The notes: a model not told the origin generated them from the letters alone. A stretch of DNA of 44,235 nt from Lentisphaerota bacterium (GCA_016873715.1 VGWF01000019.1:1-44235), one strand, 5' to 3'; shown: positions 1-8,047, counted from the first letter of the stretch. Numbers and translations are program-made.

Positions 1-742
1 AAAAGCCGGAGAAGTCGAAGTAGATCTGGAAGGCGTAGCAGACCACGCCCGCCCACGCGACGGAGGCCGGCAGCCCCGCGGCGGGCATCGCGAAGACGCG
101 GTCCGCCACGGCGCCCATGACGTTCGCGACGAGCACCTTCTTCCCGAGCCCCAGGCCGAAGCGCCAGATGCCGTCCAGGAACCGCCCCGGATCGTGGATG
201 CGGCCGCGGATCTGTTCCGCGACGTCATGGTAGCGGACGATCGGGCCCGCGATCAGCTGCGGGAAGAGGACCACGTAGAGCAGGTAGTCGTGGAAGCCGC
301 GCGCCGGCGCCGTGAGACCGCGGTGGACGTCCACGAGGTAGCTCATCCGCTGGAACGTGAAGAAGCTGATCCCGATCGGCAGCGCGACCTGCGTCCACGC
401 CACCGCCCCCCACCCCGCCGCCGCCAGCAGCGCGTTGACGCTCTCCACCGCGAAGTTGGCGTACTTGAACCACGCGAGCGTCGCGACGTTGAGGCCGAGC
501 GACACGACCAGCGCGGCGCGGCGGCGGCGCGGCGCGGCCCCGGGCGGCAGCCACCGGCCGAGGGCGAAATCGACCGCGCACCCGCCGATCAGCACGAAGA
601 CGAACTTCGGCGCGCCCCAGGCGTAGAAGAAGAGGCTCGTCCCCAGCGCCACCCAGTTTCGGAGTCGCGGCGGGCACAGGACGTAGGCCAGCAGCGTCAG
701 CGGCAGGAAGGCGAACAGGAAGGTGTAGGAGCTGAAGACCAT
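1..742 (-). CDS. MBOAT-family O-acyltransferase, AlgI-like (3' end off window)
   Basis: The first 247 residues of a polytopic membrane protein are present; the C-terminal part, including the catalytic His expected in this family, lies beyond base 1. The start is the ATG at 742, one base after the stop of the upstream AlgJ-like gene. The N-terminus (MVFSSYTFLFAFLPLTLLAY) and the later segments SLFFYAWGAPKFVFV, ISFFTFQRMSYLVDVHRG and LFPQLIAGPIVRY are characteristic of the alginate O-acetyltransferase AlgI branch of the MBOAT family. Such proteins carry acetyl groups across the inner membrane for transfer to an exported polysaccharide by an AlgJ/AlgX partner, and the partner is directly upstream here. 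Which polysaccharide is modified cannot be told; no alginate synthesis genes are visible. Confidence 0.9.
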   Translation of the reverse strand, partial: MVFSSYTFLFAFLPLTLLAYVLCPPRLRNWVALGTSLFFYAWGAPKFVFVLIGGCAVDFALGRWLPPGAAPRRRRAALVVSLGLNVATLAWFKYANFAVESVNALLAAAGWGAVAWTQVALPIGISFFTFQRMSYLVDVHRGLTAPARGFHDYLLYVVLFPQLIAGPIVRYHDVAEQIRGRIHDPGRFLDGIWRFGLGLGKKVLVANVMGAVADRVFAMPAAGLPASVAWAGVVCYAFQIYFDFSGF

Positions 743-743
743 C

Positions 744-1991
744 CTACTTCGGGCCTCCCGGTGCGGGCGCGGCGCCGCGCGCGCGAGCCGTGTGCGCGAG
801 GGCGCCGGTGAGGAAGCCGCGGTTCACGGTGGGCAGCGACATCGCCGAGTAGACGATCACGACGGCGTCGCGGCCGAAGACGTCGCGGTCCCAGTCGAGC
901 CGGGCCCTGTCGAGCGGCGTGTCGGTCCCGTCGGGCCACGTCTGGCGCCGGTTGAAGTAGAAGAACGTGTCGCGCCGGCGGTAGCAGTCCATCGCCTCGA
1001 GGTGCGGCGTCAGGCCGAAGATGAAGCTGTCGCCGACGAACAGGATGTCCGGCCGCAGCGCGTCCGCGGGCGCCTCGGGCTCGAGCACCGGGTGCACCTG
1101 CGGCCCGGCGAGGCCGCGACGGTTCCAGATGTTCATCAGGTCGACGATGTCGGCGTCGAGCCCCGCCGGGCGGTCGTCGACGACGGCCCCGGCGACGCGG
1201 AACTTCGCGAGGGTCCGTCCGCCCATCTGCGGCTCGATCCGGTCGAGGATCCTCCGTGCGGCGACCGCCGCGCCGTAGTGCGACCAGTGGATGCCGCCGC
1301 GGGAGAACAGCGGATGCGGGCCGTCGTCGCGGTGCTCCGCGAACCAGGCGTGAAGGTCGAGCAGCCGGACGCCCTCGCGCTCGAGGTGCGGCAGAAGCTG
1401 CTGGTAGCCGGACCGCCGCGACTCCCGGCCCGGCGCGAAGAGGTAGGGCGGGACGAACTCCGCGTAGATCTCGGCCTTGTTCGGCGCGATCACGAACAGG
1501 AAGGCCCTGCCGCGACGGTCCATCTCGTCCTGGAACGCCCGCACCTGTCGCGCGGCCTCGGCAAGCTTCGCCTCCTCGAAGACCTTCGCGCGGTCCGCGG
1601 CGCGCACGTAGCCGCGGATGAAGAGCCAGCCGTCGCGCCCGATGACGACATCGTCCGCATGCGCCCCGGTCGACTGCCGGAACAGCGAGTAGCGGATCTG
1701 GTTGGCCGTCCGGATCCAGAAACCGCGCAGGCCGGTCTTTCGAACGAACGCCGCCTCGAACCGGTTCTGGAACTTCCCGCCGAACCAGCCGGCCACGGTC
1801 CGCGGCGGCGACGGCGCCGGCACCTCGACGCCGCCGAGCACGACCTCGGGAAACAGCCCGGCGGCCTTCTGCGCGACCGGCGTCCACAACAGCGCGACGA
1901 ACGCCACGCAGGCGGCCATCGCCGCGCGACGGCGGAGAGGGGTGGCCGCGGCGGACGGGGACGTCCCGGATGGAGCGGGCTCCGGGTTCAT
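744..1991 (-). CDS. AlgJ/AlgX-like SGNH acetyltransferase, membrane anchored
   Basis: A 415-residue protein with one N-terminal membrane segment or uncleaved signal (about residues 25-45, AAMAACVAFVALLWTPVA) followed by an extracytoplasmic SGNH-type domain. The serine block is visible as ILFVGDSFIFG and the downstream-type His motif as GGIHWSHYG, matching the AlgJ/AlgX/DltD-like group that works with an MBOAT protein to O-acetylate exported polysaccharide. Segments such as VIGRDGWLFIRG and FLFVIAPNKAEIY are also typical. The start ATG (1991) overlaps the stop of the upstream gene by four bases, and the MBOAT gene follows after one base, so the three genes are probably translationally coupled. 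The polysaccharide substrate is unknown. Confidence 0.85.
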   Translation of the reverse strand: MNPEPAPSGTSPSAAATPLRRRAAMAACVAFVALLWTPVAQKAAGLFPEVVLGGVEVPAPSPPRTVAGWFGGKFQNRFEAAFVRKTGLRGFWIRTANQIRYSLFRQSTGAHADDVVIGRDGWLFIRGYVRAADRAKVFEEAKLAEAARQVRAFQDEMDRRGRAFLFVIAPNKAEIYAEFVPPYLFAPGRESRRSGYQQLLPHLEREGVRLLDLHAWFAEHRDDGPHPLFSRGGIHWSHYGAAVAARRILDRIEPQMGGRTLAKFRVAGAVVDDRPAGLDADIVDLMNIWNRRGLAGPQVHPVLEPEAPADALRPDILFVGDSFIFGLTPHLEAMDCYRRRDTFFYFNRRQTWPDGTDTPLDRARLDWDRDVFGRDAVVIVYSAMSLPTVNRGFLTGALAHTARARGAAPAPGGPK

Positions 1992-2671
1992 CCGCCCCGC
2001 TTGTGCGACTGGACGAGCGCGAAGAAGCGGTCCTCGTAGTCCTTGAACAGCCCGCGGGCCCGCAGCAGGTCGGCGAGCGGGGCGATCTTGGAGCGGTCCT
2101 TCGACGCGGCGCGGAAGGCCGCCTCGACCTCGTGCCGATCGCCGGAGGGGTCCTCGCGCAGGACGCGCGCGTGCTCGGGGCCGGAACGCTGCACCATTTC
2201 GACCATCAGCTTGACGAGGCACACCTCCCACGGCTCGTCGACGCCGCGCACGAGCGCGCCCAGCGGGTTCGCCCTGGCCTTCAGGTCCGCCCGGACGCGG
2301 TCGACCACCGCCTCGAGGGCGTCGTGGACGATCTGCTCGCGGACCTCCTCCTTGCGGATCCGGAACCCGTACCGGAGGATCAGCAGCTCCTTCGCATTCT
2401 CGCGCAGCCATTCCGCGTAGCGGCCGGCGGCCTCCTCGTGGAAGCCCTCGAGAATCGACTCCATGTAGGCCGCCGGGGTCAGGATCTCGGGACGGAAGGC
2501 CTGGATGCGCCCCTCGCGCACGCGCACGCCGTTGACCTCGTCCATCAGCTCGCTGACGAGATGATAGTCGAGGACCGTCGAGCCGAAGGTCTCGAGGCGG
2601 CGCGGCGGCAGCATCAGGATCTCGGTGTTGCTGACCGCGTACCAGAAATCGAATGGATCGCCCGCAGGCAT
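1988..2671 (-). CDS. Conserved-looking hypothetical, first gene of the O-acetylation operon
   Basis: A 227-residue soluble protein that I do not recognise. It starts MPAGDPFDFWYAVSNTEI, has no signal peptide or membrane span, and is rich in charged helices (for example EEAAGRYAEWLRENAKELLI and DALEAVVDRVRADLKAR). The start at 2671 is chosen because the composition changes there to normal protein and because a -35/-10 pair lies just upstream. It overlaps the AlgJ-like gene by ATGA, so it is likely co-expressed with the two acetylation genes. The N-terminal stretch with LPPRRLETFGSTVLDYHLV suggests a small regulatory or accessory protein of the surface-polysaccharide locus, but this is only guilt by association. 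Confidence 0.7.
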   Translation of the reverse strand: MPAGDPFDFWYAVSNTEILMLPPRRLETFGSTVLDYHLVSELMDEVNGVRVREGRIQAFRPEILTPAAYMESILEGFHEEAAGRYAEWLRENAKELLILRYGFRIRKEEVREQIVHDALEAVVDRVRADLKARANPLGALVRGVDEPWEVCLVKLMVEMVQRSGPEHARVLREDPSGDRHEVEAAFRAASKDRSKIAPLADLLRARGLFKDYEDRFFALVQSHKRGG

Positions 2672-2681
2672 GATTCGCGCG

Positions 2682-2711
2682 AGTCTTGCAGAAGACGCCG
2701 GCGTTGTCCAA
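2682..2711 (-). promoter_or_regulatory. Putative promoter of the O-acetylation operon
   Basis: On the minus strand TTGGAC (2711-2706) and AAGACT (2687-2682) are separated by 18 bases. The -10 box ends 10 bases before the ATG at 2671, so the leader would be only a few bases long and no Shine-Dalgarno is present. Confidence 0.4.
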
Positions 2712-2797
2712 CGACCGCCGCCCCGGGCGGACCGGGCGGCGCGCACGATGGTTCTGCAGGGCGTTCCGTCCCGGATCGCCGGAGCCGGCCTCCCGTA

Positions 2798-2818
2798 GCC
2801 GCGATCGCTGATCGCGGC
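2798..2818. repeat. Palindromic repeat, 9-bp arms
   Basis: GCCGCGATC-GCT-GATCGCGGC is a perfect inverted repeat with a three-base loop. It contains CGATCG and resembles a REP-type dispersed hairpin. It lies between two divergent genes, so it is not acting as a simple terminator. Confidence 0.65.
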
Positions 2819-2963
2819 ACGCCTTGCGCACGGGACACAGGACGGATGCCGCGTGGCCCGGCCGCCAACGGGGCTGGGATGCGGGGGGGGCGGTCTCTTC
2901 CTGGCGCCGCCGGCGGGCGGGGATCCGGGGGCGGGGTCCCGTGCATCGCGGCGGCGGCGGGTG

Positions 2964-2969
2964 TACACT
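2964..2969 (+). promoter_or_regulatory. Putative -10 box (TACACT) of the amrS-like gene
   Basis: TACACT, inside TGTACACT, ends six bases before the GTG start at 2976. The matching -35 position (GTGCAT at 2941-2946) is weak. If used, transcription would begin at or next to the start codon, giving a leaderless message; there is no Shine-Dalgarno in front of 2976. Confidence 0.35.
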
Positions 2970-2975
2970 GGCGGC

Positions 2976-3962
2976 GTGAGCGCGGCGGCCGGCAGCGTGG
3001 TCTGCGAGCTGTGCCCGAGGATGTGCGAACTCGCCCCCGGGCGGCGCGGGGATTGCCGCATCCGCGCGAACCTCGACGGGAAGCTCACGGCGCTCACCTA
3101 CGGGCTGCCCTGCTCGGTGCACGTCGACCCGGTCGAGAAGAAGCCGCTGTTCCACTTCCTGCCCGGCACGCCGATCCTCTCGATCGCCACCGCCGGGTGC
3201 ACCCTGCACTGCCGGAACTGCCAGAACTGGGAGATCTCGCAGGCGAACCCGGAGGACCTCGACGTCGCGGCGCTGCCGCCGGAGGACGTTGTCGCGCTGG
3301 CGCGGCGGACGGGCTGCCCGTCGATCGCCTATACCTACACCGAGCCCCTCGCCTACTTCGAGTACACGCTCGACGCCTCCGCCCGGGCGCGGGAGGCGGG
3401 GCTGCGCAACGTGCTCGTCACCGCGGGCTACATCAACGAGCCGCCGCTGCGCGAGCTGGCGCGCGTGACGGACGCGGCGAACATCGACCTGAAGTTCATG
3501 AGCGACCGCCTCTACCGGGAGGTCTGCGACGGGACGCTGGCGCCGGTGCTGAAGGCGATCGAGCTGTCGAAGTCGCTCGGCGTATGGGTCGAGGTGACGA
3601 ACCTCGTGATCCCGACGCTGAACGATTCCGACGACGCGCTGCGGGACGTCGCCCGCTGGATCCGCCGCACGCTCGGCCCGGACACGCCCCTCCACTACTC
3701 CGGCTTCCACCCGCAGCACCGGATGCGCAACCTGCCGCCGACGCCGGCGGATACGCTGCGCCGCGCGCGGCAGATCGGCCTCGCCGAGGGGCTGCGCCAC
3801 GTCTACGCGGGCAACGTCACGGTCGAGGACGGCGAGACGACGCACTGCCCCGCCTGTCGCAAGCCGGTCCTGCGGCGCGTCCGCTTCGAGGTCGTCGAGC
3901 GCCATCTCGCGGGCGGCGCGTGCGGATGGTGCGCGGAGTCGATCGCGGGGGTGTGGAAATGA
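2976..3962 (+). CDS. amrS: AmmeMemoRadiSam system radical SAM enzyme, AmrS-type
   Basis: A 328-residue radical SAM protein. The iron-sulfur cluster motif CxxxCxxC is at C75, C79 and C82 (AGCTLHCRNCQNWEISQ), typical of the AmrS/PflA-like branch. An N-terminal cysteine block (CELCPRMCELAPGRRGDC, residues 10-27) and a C-terminal CPxC zinc-like motif (HCPACR) are both diagnostic of AmrS. The middle region has IAYTYTEPLAYFEYT and NIDLKFMSDRLY as in the family. The substrate of AmrS enzymes is not firmly established, and the usual partners AmrA and Memo-like AmrB are not in this window. The GTG at 2976 is chosen over an upstream ATG because the family begins here. It overlaps the following mini-gene by four bases (ATGA), implying coupled translation. 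Confidence 0.88.
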   Translation: MSAAAGSVVCELCPRMCELAPGRRGDCRIRANLDGKLTALTYGLPCSVHVDPVEKKPLFHFLPGTPILSIATAGCTLHCRNCQNWEISQANPEDLDVAALPPEDVVALARRTGCPSIAYTYTEPLAYFEYTLDASARAREAGLRNVLVTAGYINEPPLRELARVTDAANIDLKFMSDRLYREVCDGTLAPVLKAIELSKSLGVWVEVTNLVIPTLNDSDDALRDVARWIRRTLGPDTPLHYSGFHPQHRMRNLPPTPADTLRRARQIGLAEGLRHVYAGNVTVEDGETTHCPACRKPVLRRVRFEVVERHLAGGACGWCAESIAGVWK

Positions 3963-4135
3963 AACGGCGCGTCTTCCTCCGTTCGCTGGCGGCGGCCGCC
4001 GCCGGGACGGCCGCGGGCGGCGCGGCCGGCCGGCCGGTTCGGTGGTCGCGCGCGCGCGCCGGCCGAGGGGTTGCCCGCCGGATCCTGCCGCTCGATCCCG
4101 CCGCCGTCCTGCGCCCCGCGCGGTGGGCGGGCTGA
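3959..4135 (+). CDS. 58-residue Tat-signal mini-protein coupled to AmrS
   Basis: The ATG overlaps the amrS-like stop codon (ATGA). The 58 residues begin MKRRVFLRSLAAAAAGTAAG, a twin-arginine-type signal (RRVFLRS followed by an Ala/Gly-rich stretch), and end with a short tail RILPLDPAAVLRPARWAG. No folded domain is possible in a tail this short, so the exported product would be a peptide of some 20-35 residues. It ends four bases before the convergent nitrilase-like gene. The tight coupling to a radical SAM gene makes it a candidate substrate or accessory peptide of that enzyme, but this is inference. It could also be the decayed remnant of a larger Tat protein. Confidence 0.6.
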   Translation: MKRRVFLRSLAAAAAGTAAGGAAGRPVRWSRARAGRGVARRILPLDPAAVLRPARWAG

Positions 4136-4139
4136 CCGC

Positions 4140-4994
4140 CTACGCCGGCGTGTCGTCGGCGCGGCGGCGGACCTCCCGCACCATCGCCCGCCAGTGCTTC
4201 GCGAGGAACGGCGGGTTCCGCAGGCTGTCCAGCACGTAGGCCCGGTCGGCGCGGTCGAGGTCGAGGACGGCCGTGATCATCTCCTCCCGGTGGAAGCCGG
4301 CCTCGGCGAGCGGGATGCCGCCCGGCTCGCGGATGAACGACGAGCCGCTCGACGTCTGCTTCCCGTCCGGCGCCTCGCCGATCGTGTTCGCGACGCAGTG
4401 GAAGATCCGGCTGTTCGGCCCGACCGGCTGCTGCGCGCGCCCGGCCGTCCGCTTCCAGCACACGGCCTCGATCTCGTCCGAGCTGCACGAGGGGTGGAAC
4501 AGGATCCGTGCGCCGGCCATGGCGGGGATGCGGTAGAGCTCCGGGTGGCGGCCGTCGCGGCAGATGACGAGCGTGCAGGGGATGCCGTCGATCTCGAAGA
4601 GCGAGAGCTTGTCGCCGCCGCGGCAGTACTTCACCTCGTCGCGGCCGGCCATGTGGACCTTCGCGTACTCGTGGACGATGCGGCCGGCCGGCGAGATGAC
4701 GTGCGCGAGGTTGAGGTGGCGCTCGCCCGCCCGCCGGATCGTTCCGGCGATGACCCAGATCCGGCGCCGCTTCGCCTCGGCGCAGGTCGCCCGCAGCGCG
4801 GCCTTCACCGCCGCCGGGACGAGGCGGACCACGTCGGGGAAGTAGTAGCCGGTCAGGCTGGCCTCGGGGAACAGGACCACGCGGCTGCCGGCCTCCGCCG
4901 CGGCCCGGATGTAGTGCCGCGTCCGCTCGAGGTTGAACGCGAGCGGCTTCGCCCAGTGCAACTGCACGCACGATACCTGAAGCGTCTTCCTCAT
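4140..4994 (-). CDS. Carbon-nitrogen hydrolase (nitrilase superfamily)
   Basis: A 284-residue cytoplasmic enzyme with the complete Glu-Lys-Cys triad of the family: E44 in LFPEASLTGY, K112 in HEYAKVHM, and C145 in LVICRDGRHPE. Family members hydrolyse amides or nitriles, or condense amines, through a thioester on the Cys; the substrate here cannot be read. The Cys environment (CRDGRHPELYR) is of the general amidase or N-carbamoyl type. The ATG at 4994 is preceded by a clear ribosome site (GGAGGGG about seven bases upstream). It is convergent with the AmrS/mini-protein pair and lies 88 bases downstream of the iron-sulfur protein gene on the same strand, so it may be co-transcribed with that gene. 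Confidence 0.88.
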   Translation of the reverse strand: MRKTLQVSCVQLHWAKPLAFNLERTRHYIRAAAEAGSRVVLFPEASLTGYYFPDVVRLVPAAVKAALRATCAEAKRRRIWVIAGTIRRAGERHLNLAHVISPAGRIVHEYAKVHMAGRDEVKYCRGGDKLSLFEIDGIPCTLVICRDGRHPELYRIPAMAGARILFHPSCSSDEIEAVCWKRTAGRAQQPVGPNSRIFHCVANTIGEAPDGKQTSSGSSFIREPGGIPLAEAGFHREEMITAVLDLDRADRAYVLDSLRNPPFLAKHWRAMVREVRRRADDTPA

Positions 4995-5082
4995 GCCTTC
5001 CCCTCCGCGCCGGCCCGTCCGGCGGATGCCAGCCCACGCAAGGAATGCGCCGGTGCGAAGCGCACGCCCGGGGGCCCCCGGT

Positions 5083-6486
5083 TCACTTCTCCGTCGCGTC
5101 GCCGTAGTCCGACGCGCTCAGGTGCACCTTGCCCTGCGCGGCGAGCCGCTTGCGCTTCGCGATGCGGCGGTTGACGAGGAAGACGCCGATCGGGCCCAGG
5201 CCGATCCGCAGCAGCAGCTGCTGCCAGGCCCGGGAGAAGGAGTTGAGCCTCGTCAGGAGGAAGAGGATGTCCTTCCGCCGCTGCTTCGCGGTCGTCGCGG
5301 GCAGCGGCATGGGGTACCGCGGCACGGGCAGGCCGAGGCGGCGGCGGACGCGGAGGCGGAAGGCGACGCGCGCCTTCTTCTCGGTCAGCATCGCGTGCTG
5401 GCCCTCGGCGATCTCGGCGACGGGCAGCGGGCGGAGGTCCAGCGCGTCCGCGGAGCGGAGGGCGTCGACCAGCCGCGCGCCCTGCTCGGTGTGCGGGACG
5501 ATCGTCGAGTCGCCCTCGACGGAGTGGTACTTCCACTCGCCGTCCTTCCCGCGGATCCACGGATCGCCGATGGCGAAATCGGAGAACTCCGCGGCGCCGT
5601 CCATGCACATCAGGCAGCGGCCCAGCGGCGACACGCGGGAGAGCACGTTGAAGGTCGGCGACGACGCGTGCGGCGAGCGCCACGTCGACCCGCCGCTGAA
5701 CGTGAACTCGTAGGTGCTCGCCGGCCACCCGCGCTCGTCGCGCTGGCGGAAGCGGACGTGCGTGACCTTCTCCCCGCGCGGCGCGAGCATCGCGCCGGTG
5801 AGCTTCGTCGTTTCCCACGGCAGGTTGTAGTGGCAGAAGAGGCCGATCGTGTACGGAACGCGCCGGGCCCAGCGCGGGTCGACGAGCTGCCGCTTGCGCA
5901 GCGCGTGGATCTGGCACGGCAGGCCGACCGCCGCGAAGGGGCCGTCCTCGTCCCGGATCTCGAGCAGCGCGGCCAGCGAGGGCGCCGTGGTGTAGCGCGA
6001 CTGCGCGGCGCGCAGGACATCCTCCGGCGTGCGCGCGATGATGCCGCGGCCCATCGAGGGTTCGTCCGGATCCCCGACCGTGACCAGCGCCCCCTTGATG
6101 AAGCCGGTCTTCAGCCAGTGCACGAGGATCGCGGTCACCACGCCGCCGCTTGCGCCGCGCGACCGGATGTCCGGGTCCGACGCGTGGGCCAGCCACGCGC
6201 CGCGGGTCGTGCCGAGGAGGCCGCCGAAGGCGTAGTCCGGCCCGAGCAGGGCCTTCCCGATCGCCGGGTAGTCCACCGCGAGCCCCGAGCAGACCCCGAC
6301 GCAGATGTTGCAGTGGATGCAGTCGTTGACCGGGTCCGGGTAGCCGGCCTTCGTCGCGTAGGTGCCGACCGGGCAGAACCCGACGCAGGCCCCGCAGCGG
6401 TGGCAGAGACCCTCGCGGACGACGCGCAGGATCCCGTCCGTGTCGCGGTAGGGATCGGCTTCGAAGTGCTGGAGCCGTTCGGACAC
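5083..6486 (-). CDS. Coenzyme F420 hydrogenase/dehydrogenase beta-subunit family iron-sulfur protein
   Basis: A 467-residue protein with two N-terminal ferredoxin-type clusters: C28-x2-C-x2-C-x3-C38 (CHRCGACVGFCPVG) and C56-x2-C-x2-C-x3-C66 (CIHCNICVGVCSG). The FrhB-type domain follows, with SRGASGGVVTAILVHWL, AVGLPCQIHALRK and GLFCHYNLPWETTK. In this family the domain binds a flavin and passes electrons between iron-sulfur centres and an organic acceptor. In non-methanogens it is often found in polysaccharide loci or fused to other redox modules, and F420 use is not implied. The C-terminal 100 residues are very basic (RVRRRLGLPVPRYP, NRRIAKRKRLAAQGK). The GTG start at 6486 is chosen from the onset of conserved sequence and a -35/-10 pair ending seven bases upstream. 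Confidence 0.85.
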   Translation of the reverse strand: MSERLQHFEADPYRDTDGILRVVREGLCHRCGACVGFCPVGTYATKAGYPDPVNDCIHCNICVGVCSGLAVDYPAIGKALLGPDYAFGGLLGTTRGAWLAHASDPDIRSRGASGGVVTAILVHWLKTGFIKGALVTVGDPDEPSMGRGIIARTPEDVLRAAQSRYTTAPSLAALLEIRDEDGPFAAVGLPCQIHALRKRQLVDPRWARRVPYTIGLFCHYNLPWETTKLTGAMLAPRGEKVTHVRFRQRDERGWPASTYEFTFSGGSTWRSPHASSPTFNVLSRVSPLGRCLMCMDGAAEFSDFAIGDPWIRGKDGEWKYHSVEGDSTIVPHTEQGARLVDALRSADALDLRPLPVAEIAEGQHAMLTEKKARVAFRLRVRRRLGLPVPRYPMPLPATTAKQRRKDILFLLTRLNSFSRAWQQLLLRIGLGPIGVFLVNRRIAKRKRLAAQGKVHLSASDYGDATEK

Positions 6487-6493
6487 GCCCCGC

Positions 6494-6522
6494 AGTCTAC
6501 CCGACGGCGCGGCGCGCCTCAA
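6494..6522 (-). promoter_or_regulatory. Promoter of the FrhB-like gene, leaderless type
   Basis: On the minus strand TTGAGG (6522-6517) and TAGACT (6499-6494) are spaced by exactly 17 bases. The -10 box ends seven bases before the GTG start, so the message should have essentially no leader. Confidence 0.55.
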
Positions 6523-6540
6523 GGAATCGCCCCGCCCCGG

Positions 6541-6570
6541 CATAGCGCCGACGGAGCGGCGCCCTCCAGG
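6541..6570. repeat. Dispersed 30-bp repeat, copy 1
   Basis: This 30-base element is identical, except at its fourth base, to 39699-39728. It contains GGCGCC-type boxes around GACGGAGC, so it can form a hairpin. It sits upstream of the FrhB-like gene promoter, in the gap to dapL. Confidence 0.75.
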
Positions 6571-6627
6571 GTCTCCGCCCGCAGTTCCGACGGGCACGAT
6601 GCCCCAGACACCCCGGCCCGGCGGCGA

Positions 6628-7854
6628 TCAGTCGAACCGCAGTCGAGCGGAGGCGAGGCGGCGGCCGAGTTCGGCAAGGACGCGGTCCTCGTCGGCCTCG
6701 TCCTTCGCCTCGAACGTCGACGAGAACCGCAGGAACGCGCCGACGTCATCCCATGGGACCGTCGACACCGACTGCTCGCGGATCAGGTACTGCGAGGCGT
6801 CCTCGGCGGACCCGAACTCCGCGGCCCCGGCGCCCTTCGGCGCGGGCATGTACATGAAGAACGTCCCGCCGGGCATCCGGGCGTCGAACCCGGCGGCGCG
6901 CAGAACCCTCACCATCTTCTCCAGCCGCCGCCGGTAGTGCTCGCGGATGGCCTCCGAGAGCGCGACGTCGGCGATGCCGGCGCAGGCCGCGATCTGGATC
7001 GCCTTGAACTGGCCGGAGTCGATGTTGTCCTTCACCTCGGCGAAGGCCCGGATGGTCCGCTTCGCGCCGGCGACGAATCCGAGGCGCCAGCCGGTCATGT
7101 TGTAGGACTTGCTCATCGAGTGCAGCTCGATGGCGCAGTCCTTGCCGCCGGGGCGGCCGAGGATCGACAGGCGCGGGCCGCCATGGACGAGGGTCGCATA
7201 GGCGGCATCCTGCACGACCAGGATGTTGTTCCGGTGCGCGTAAGCGATCAGCCGGTCGAAGAACTCCGCCGTCGGCGCGGCGCCGGTCGGGTTGTTCGGG
7301 TAGTTGACGTAGAAGAGCTTGGCGCGGGCCGCGACGGCCGGGTCGATCGCGTCGAGGTCCGGGAGAAAGCCGTTCTCGCGCCGCAGCGGGAGCTTCACGA
7401 CCTCGCCGCCGAGGTAGCGCGCGTGGGTGCCGAGCACGGGGTAGCCGGGCACGGTCAGCAGCACCGCGTCGCCGGGATTGACGAAGCAGAGCGGCAGCAG
7501 CGCCAGCGCCGGCTTCGAGCCGATGCTGTGGTTGATCTCGGTGTCGGGATCGAGATCCGTCACGCCGAAGAACGACGCCATGTAGCGCGCGGCGGCGACC
7601 TTGAACTCGCGGATGCCGTTGTCGGCGTAGCCGCGGTTGGAGGGATCGTCCACCGCCTTCTTCAGCGCCTCGCGGATCGGGGCCGGGGCCATGCGGTCGG
7701 GCTCGCCGACGCCGAAGTCCAGCAGTTCGACGTCCGGCCGGGCGGCCTTCGCGGCGGCCTTCGCCCGCTTGATCTTCTCGAACTTGTAGATCTCGGTCGA
7801 CTCGCCGAACTTCGCCCCGCCGATGCGCTCCGCGAACAGTGTCTGCAGGTCCAT
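6628..7854 (-). CDS. dapL: LL-diaminopimelate aminotransferase (class I/II, PLP)
   Basis: A 408-residue aminotransferase whose length matches DapL (about 410). It shows the DapL signature regions: the N-terminal segment with LLDFGVGEPDRMAP, RGYADNGIREFKVAAARYM, the PLP-pocket NYPNNPTGA and the Schiff-base Lys at K249 in HSMSKSYNMTGWRLGF. DapL converts tetrahydrodipicolinate directly to LL-diaminopimelate using glutamate, supplying lysine and peptidoglycan in PVC bacteria, chlamydiae and plants. The SKSYNMTGWR form fits the DapL2-like subgroup. A ribosome site (GGAAGGG) precedes the ATG at 7854, and a possible -10 TACACT lies at 7890-7885. It is transcribed away from the rpmH cluster. A related aminotransferase specificity is possible but less likely. 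Confidence 0.87.
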   Translation of the reverse strand: MDLQTLFAERIGGAKFGESTEIYKFEKIKRAKAAAKAARPDVELLDFGVGEPDRMAPAPIREALKKAVDDPSNRGYADNGIREFKVAAARYMASFFGVTDLDPDTEINHSIGSKPALALLPLCFVNPGDAVLLTVPGYPVLGTHARYLGGEVVKLPLRRENGFLPDLDAIDPAVAARAKLFYVNYPNNPTGAAPTAEFFDRLIAYAHRNNILVVQDAAYATLVHGGPRLSILGRPGGKDCAIELHSMSKSYNMTGWRLGFVAGAKRTIRAFAEVKDNIDSGQFKAIQIAACAGIADVALSEAIREHYRRRLEKMVRVLRAAGFDARMPGGTFFMYMPAPKGAGAAEFGSAEDASQYLIREQSVSTVPWDDVGAFLRFSSTFEAKDEADEDRVLAELGRRLASARLRFD

Positions 7855-7988
7855 GCCCGTCCCTTCCGTCGTTGAAAGCGGCGCAGTGTAGCGGAACCGT
7901 CGGTTTCGAGCCAGCCGGGAACCCGGGCCGGGGCCGGCGGGCCGTCCGGCGGGCCGGTCGCGGGCGGGTTTGCGCTGGTTTTGCGTGA

Positions 7989-8017
7989 TTGACGCCAACC
8001 CCCGGGATGGGTAATCT
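7989..8017 (+). promoter_or_regulatory. Sigma-70-type promoter of the rpmH cluster
   Basis: TTGACG (7989-7994) and TAATCT (8012-8017) are spaced by 17 bases, the best housekeeping promoter match in the window. It is followed by a short leader and a GAGGA ribosome site (8033-8037) ten bases before the rpmH ATG. Confidence 0.75.
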
Positions 8018-8047
8018 GACCGGCTTGCAAACGAGGAATGGACGATC

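Larger units (their letters stand above)
2672..2975. other. Divergent intergenic region (304 bp)
   Basis: This gap separates the divergent acetylation operon and amrS-like gene. It holds a putative promoter for each side, a perfect palindrome at 2798-2818, and G/C runs such as the eight-G run near 2883-2890. I see no convincing coding sequence: an in-frame ATG at 2853 would add 41 residues of glycine- and arginine-rich low-complexity protein to the radical SAM enzyme and is rejected. Confidence 0.6.

Noticed and set aside
2853-2975. Upstream ATG start for the radical SAM gene
   Set aside because: It adds low-complexity Gly/Arg sequence absent from the family and lacks a ribosome site; the GTG at 2976 fits the family start and follows a -10 box.
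744-3905. Minus-strand open frame of over 1000 codons running through three genes
   Set aside because: Only the last 415 residues (from 1991) resemble a protein family; the upstream part is the shadow of other genes.
7855-8047. Replication origin next to rpmH
   Set aside because: rpmH often neighbours dnaA, but there is no dnaA gene here and I see no cluster of DnaA boxes or AT-rich unwinding region.
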